Both the position numbers and the translations under genes were made by a program. A stretch of DNA of 64,000 nt from JAJDNS01 sp963578825 (GTDB taxonomy: Bacteria; Acidobacteriota; Vicinamibacteria; Fen-336): contig CAUZDW010000016.1 of assembly GCA_963578825.1 (NCBI GenBank), positions 1 to 64,000 on the forward strand. The letters run 5' to 3'. Every line of letters starts with the position of its first letter. Within the stretch, counting starts at the first letter, position 1. The notes under the pieces are model-generated. The model did not search any database, was not told the origin of the DNA, and worked only from the letters and a program-made list of their open reading frames with translations. Shown here one piece after another: positions 62,617 to 64,000 of this stretch.

Positions 62617-64000
62617 TCAATCGTTGGTCGGGGCCGTGTGGCTCGCCTCGCCCCCCACCGCCCGTTCTGCGCACCAGGTCGCCCGCCAACCATCCTCCGC
62701 CGTCACCAGCAAGTCTCCCTCGCCGCGCAACGACCGGTACACGTTCTCCAGCTGCTCGCGTTGCCCCTTTTCGAGCGTTCTCGTACGGAGCCCCGGGCCC
62801 GCGGTGCCGTAGATGTCGAGTCGGCGGAAGTCGTCCATGACGAAGGTCGTCCCCCCGGCAAAGACCTCGAGCCTCTCCTTGCCCGCGCCGGTGGATCCGG
62901 CGGCGGTGTAGATGAGCGTGCCCACGGAGCCGTCGGCAAAGCGGAGGGTCACGACCGCCTCATTGCGGGCCGGAGTCTGAGGCCCCACCGCGCGGACCTC
63001 GACGACCTCCTCGTCCGCCAGGAAGGCCAGGAGATCGAAAAAATGCACACCCTCTCCGAGGAGCCGCCCGCCACCCTCCCGGGGGTCGAGGAGCCAATGC
63101 TCTGGAGGCAACGGCCCCGCGTCCACCCGATAGACCATGGCCTTCGGCCCGGCGATGGGCCGGAGGCACTCCCTGAGTCGTTGGATGTGGGGTGAGAAGC
63201 GGCGGTTGAACCCCACGGTGAGGAGCGCCCCCTGCGCCCGCACGAGGTCTGCGAGCTCGCGACCCTCCGCGGCAGTGAGGGTCATCGGTTTCTCCACGAA
63301 CACGGCCTTTCCTGCCTCGACCGCGGCCCGGGCCAGCGCGTAGTGCTGGTCGTGGCGGGTCGCAATGTACACGAGGCGCACCGAGGCGTCGGCGAGCAGC
63401 TCCCGGTAGTCGGTGGTGCCCCTGGCGAAACCGTCCCGCTCGACGGCGGATCGAACCGTGAGGGGGTTCCGGGCACAGGCCACGGCGAGCGAGAAACCGT
63501 CGTGTTTCCGAAGAAGCGGAAGGAGTGTGCCCCGGAAGTAGCCTCCACAGCCGATCACGCCCACTGCGATCGCTTCCGCGCGCGGGCTCGGTGCGGCACG
63601 CCGGATCCCGTACCATCTTCCCGGTGTGGTCTCGAGCTCGGTGTCCTCCGTGGAGTAGTCGAGCAGGACTCCAATCGGCCGCTCTTCGGAGACGAGGGCT
63701 TCGTAGGCGACCGGCGCATCCTCTACGGCATGGCGGGAGTCGATCAGGGGTTTCACTCTGAGCGTCCCGTCCGCCATGAGCCGCAGGACCTCCCCGAGGT
63801 TGCGCCCCTCGGTCCAGCGCACGTAGGCGAGGGGATAGTCGTGGCCCTTCTCCTCGTACTCCGGGTCGTAGCGGCCCGGACCGTACGAGGTCGAGATCAG
63901 GAAATCGATCTCCTTTTTGTAGATCCGATCGCGCTGGATACGGATCGGCACGTCGCCGACCAGGACGACCCGAGCCTTGCGGCGGCAGGCCTCGAAGGCC
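62617..64000 (-). CDS. Bi-domain oxidoreductase (zinc alcohol dehydrogenase + Gfo/Idh/MocA), 5' cut by edge
   Basis: The gene runs off the right edge; the visible 461 codons cover the end of a zinc-type alcohol dehydrogenase (KARVVLVGDVPIRIQRDRIY, STSYGPGRYDPEYEEKGHDY) and a complete Gfo/Idh/MocA domain (GVIGCGGYFRGTLLPLL, EKPMTLTAAEGRELADL, GFNRRFSPHIQRL, GEGVHFFDLLAFL). This fusion is frequent in surface-polysaccharide clusters but its reaction is not known. The stop is eight bases before the methyltransferase start. Confidence 0.9.
   Translation of the reverse strand, partial: AFEACRRKARVVLVGDVPIRIQRDRIYKKEIDFLISTSYGPGRYDPEYEEKGHDYPLAYVRWTEGRNLGEVLRLMADGTLRVKPLIDSRHAVEDAPVAYEALVSEERPIGVLLDYSTEDTELETTPGRWYGIRRAAPSPRAEAIAVGVIGCGGYFRGTLLPLLRKHDGFSLAVACARNPLTVRSAVERDGFARGTTDYRELLADASVRLVYIATRHDQHYALARAAVEAGKAVFVEKPMTLTAAEGRELADLVRAQGALLTVGFNRRFSPHIQRLRECLRPIAGPKAMVYRVDAGPLPPEHWLLDPREGGGRLLGEGVHFFDLLAFLADEEVVEVRAVGPQTPARNEAVVTLRFADGSVGTLIYTAAGSTGAGKERLEVFAGGTTFVMDDFRRLDIYGTAGPGLRTRTLEKGQREQLENVYRSLRGEGDLLVTAEDGWRATWCAERAVGGEASHTAPTND

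Overview
The window is G+C-rich chromosomal DNA from a diderm (outer-membrane) bacterium with a respiratory metabolism. Evidence for a diderm is several signal-peptide-bearing beta-barrel-type proteins, lipoproteins, an ABC exporter and a large surface-polysaccharide locus. Gene order such as phoH-ybeY-hlyC-era, hisS-aspS and sdhC-sdhA-sdhB (single cytochrome b subunit) fits an Acidobacteriota or former deltaproteobacterial lineage; the sequence alone does not settle the phylum.

Layout. 1-1448: right end of a prophage or integrated element, all on the minus strand, with an excisionase-like HTH gene, small phage genes, a frameshifted HNH endonuclease and a Cys-containing HTH protein cut by the window edge. 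1449-10439: minus-strand housekeeping run (ligA, polyprenyl diphosphate synthase, yajQ, tatD, a secreted protein, metG, larC, radC), mostly with 4-base stop/start overlaps. 10568-13465: plus-strand CPBP protease, subtilisin-like protease and an outer-membrane barrel. 13471-20155: minus-strand era, hlyC/corC, ybeY, phoH, aspS, hisS. 20156-24288: a glycosyltransferase-methyltransferase fusion, a multipass membrane protein, an SGNH hydrolase and several repeats. 24289-30802: pruA, an ornithine-cyclodeaminase-type gene, dcd, ndk, sucD, sucC. 30840-39374: FKBP lipoprotein, LCAT-like acyltransferase, sdhCAB, a frameshifted Crp/Fnr gene, a DUF3179 protein and an outer-membrane protein.

39512-64000: surface-polysaccharide island. 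wecB is followed by a set in the order of Pseudomonas wbpV-wbpL-wbpM, which suggests a chain started on undecaprenyl phosphate with QuiNAc or FucNAc. Then come glycosyltransferases and methyltransferases, an SqdB-type UDP-sulfoquinovose synthase homologue, a KpsS-like transferase, a neuB-neuC-neuA sialic-acid-type module, an MsbA/PglK-like ABC exporter and, at the right edge, a bi-domain oxidoreductase. The middle (about 45-50 kb) has lower G+C, divergent transcription and an IS200-type transposase remnant, which suggests exchange of this part.

Points of most interest: the pruA 3' end, with an in-frame duplication and three long G/C homopolymers; two single-site frameshifts (HNH, Crp/Fnr); a family of inverted-repeat elements in at least four intergenic places; the GT2-methyltransferase fusion; and the possible combination of sulfoquinovose and nonulosonic acid in one surface glycan. 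I saw no CRISPR array, rRNA gene or tRNA gene.
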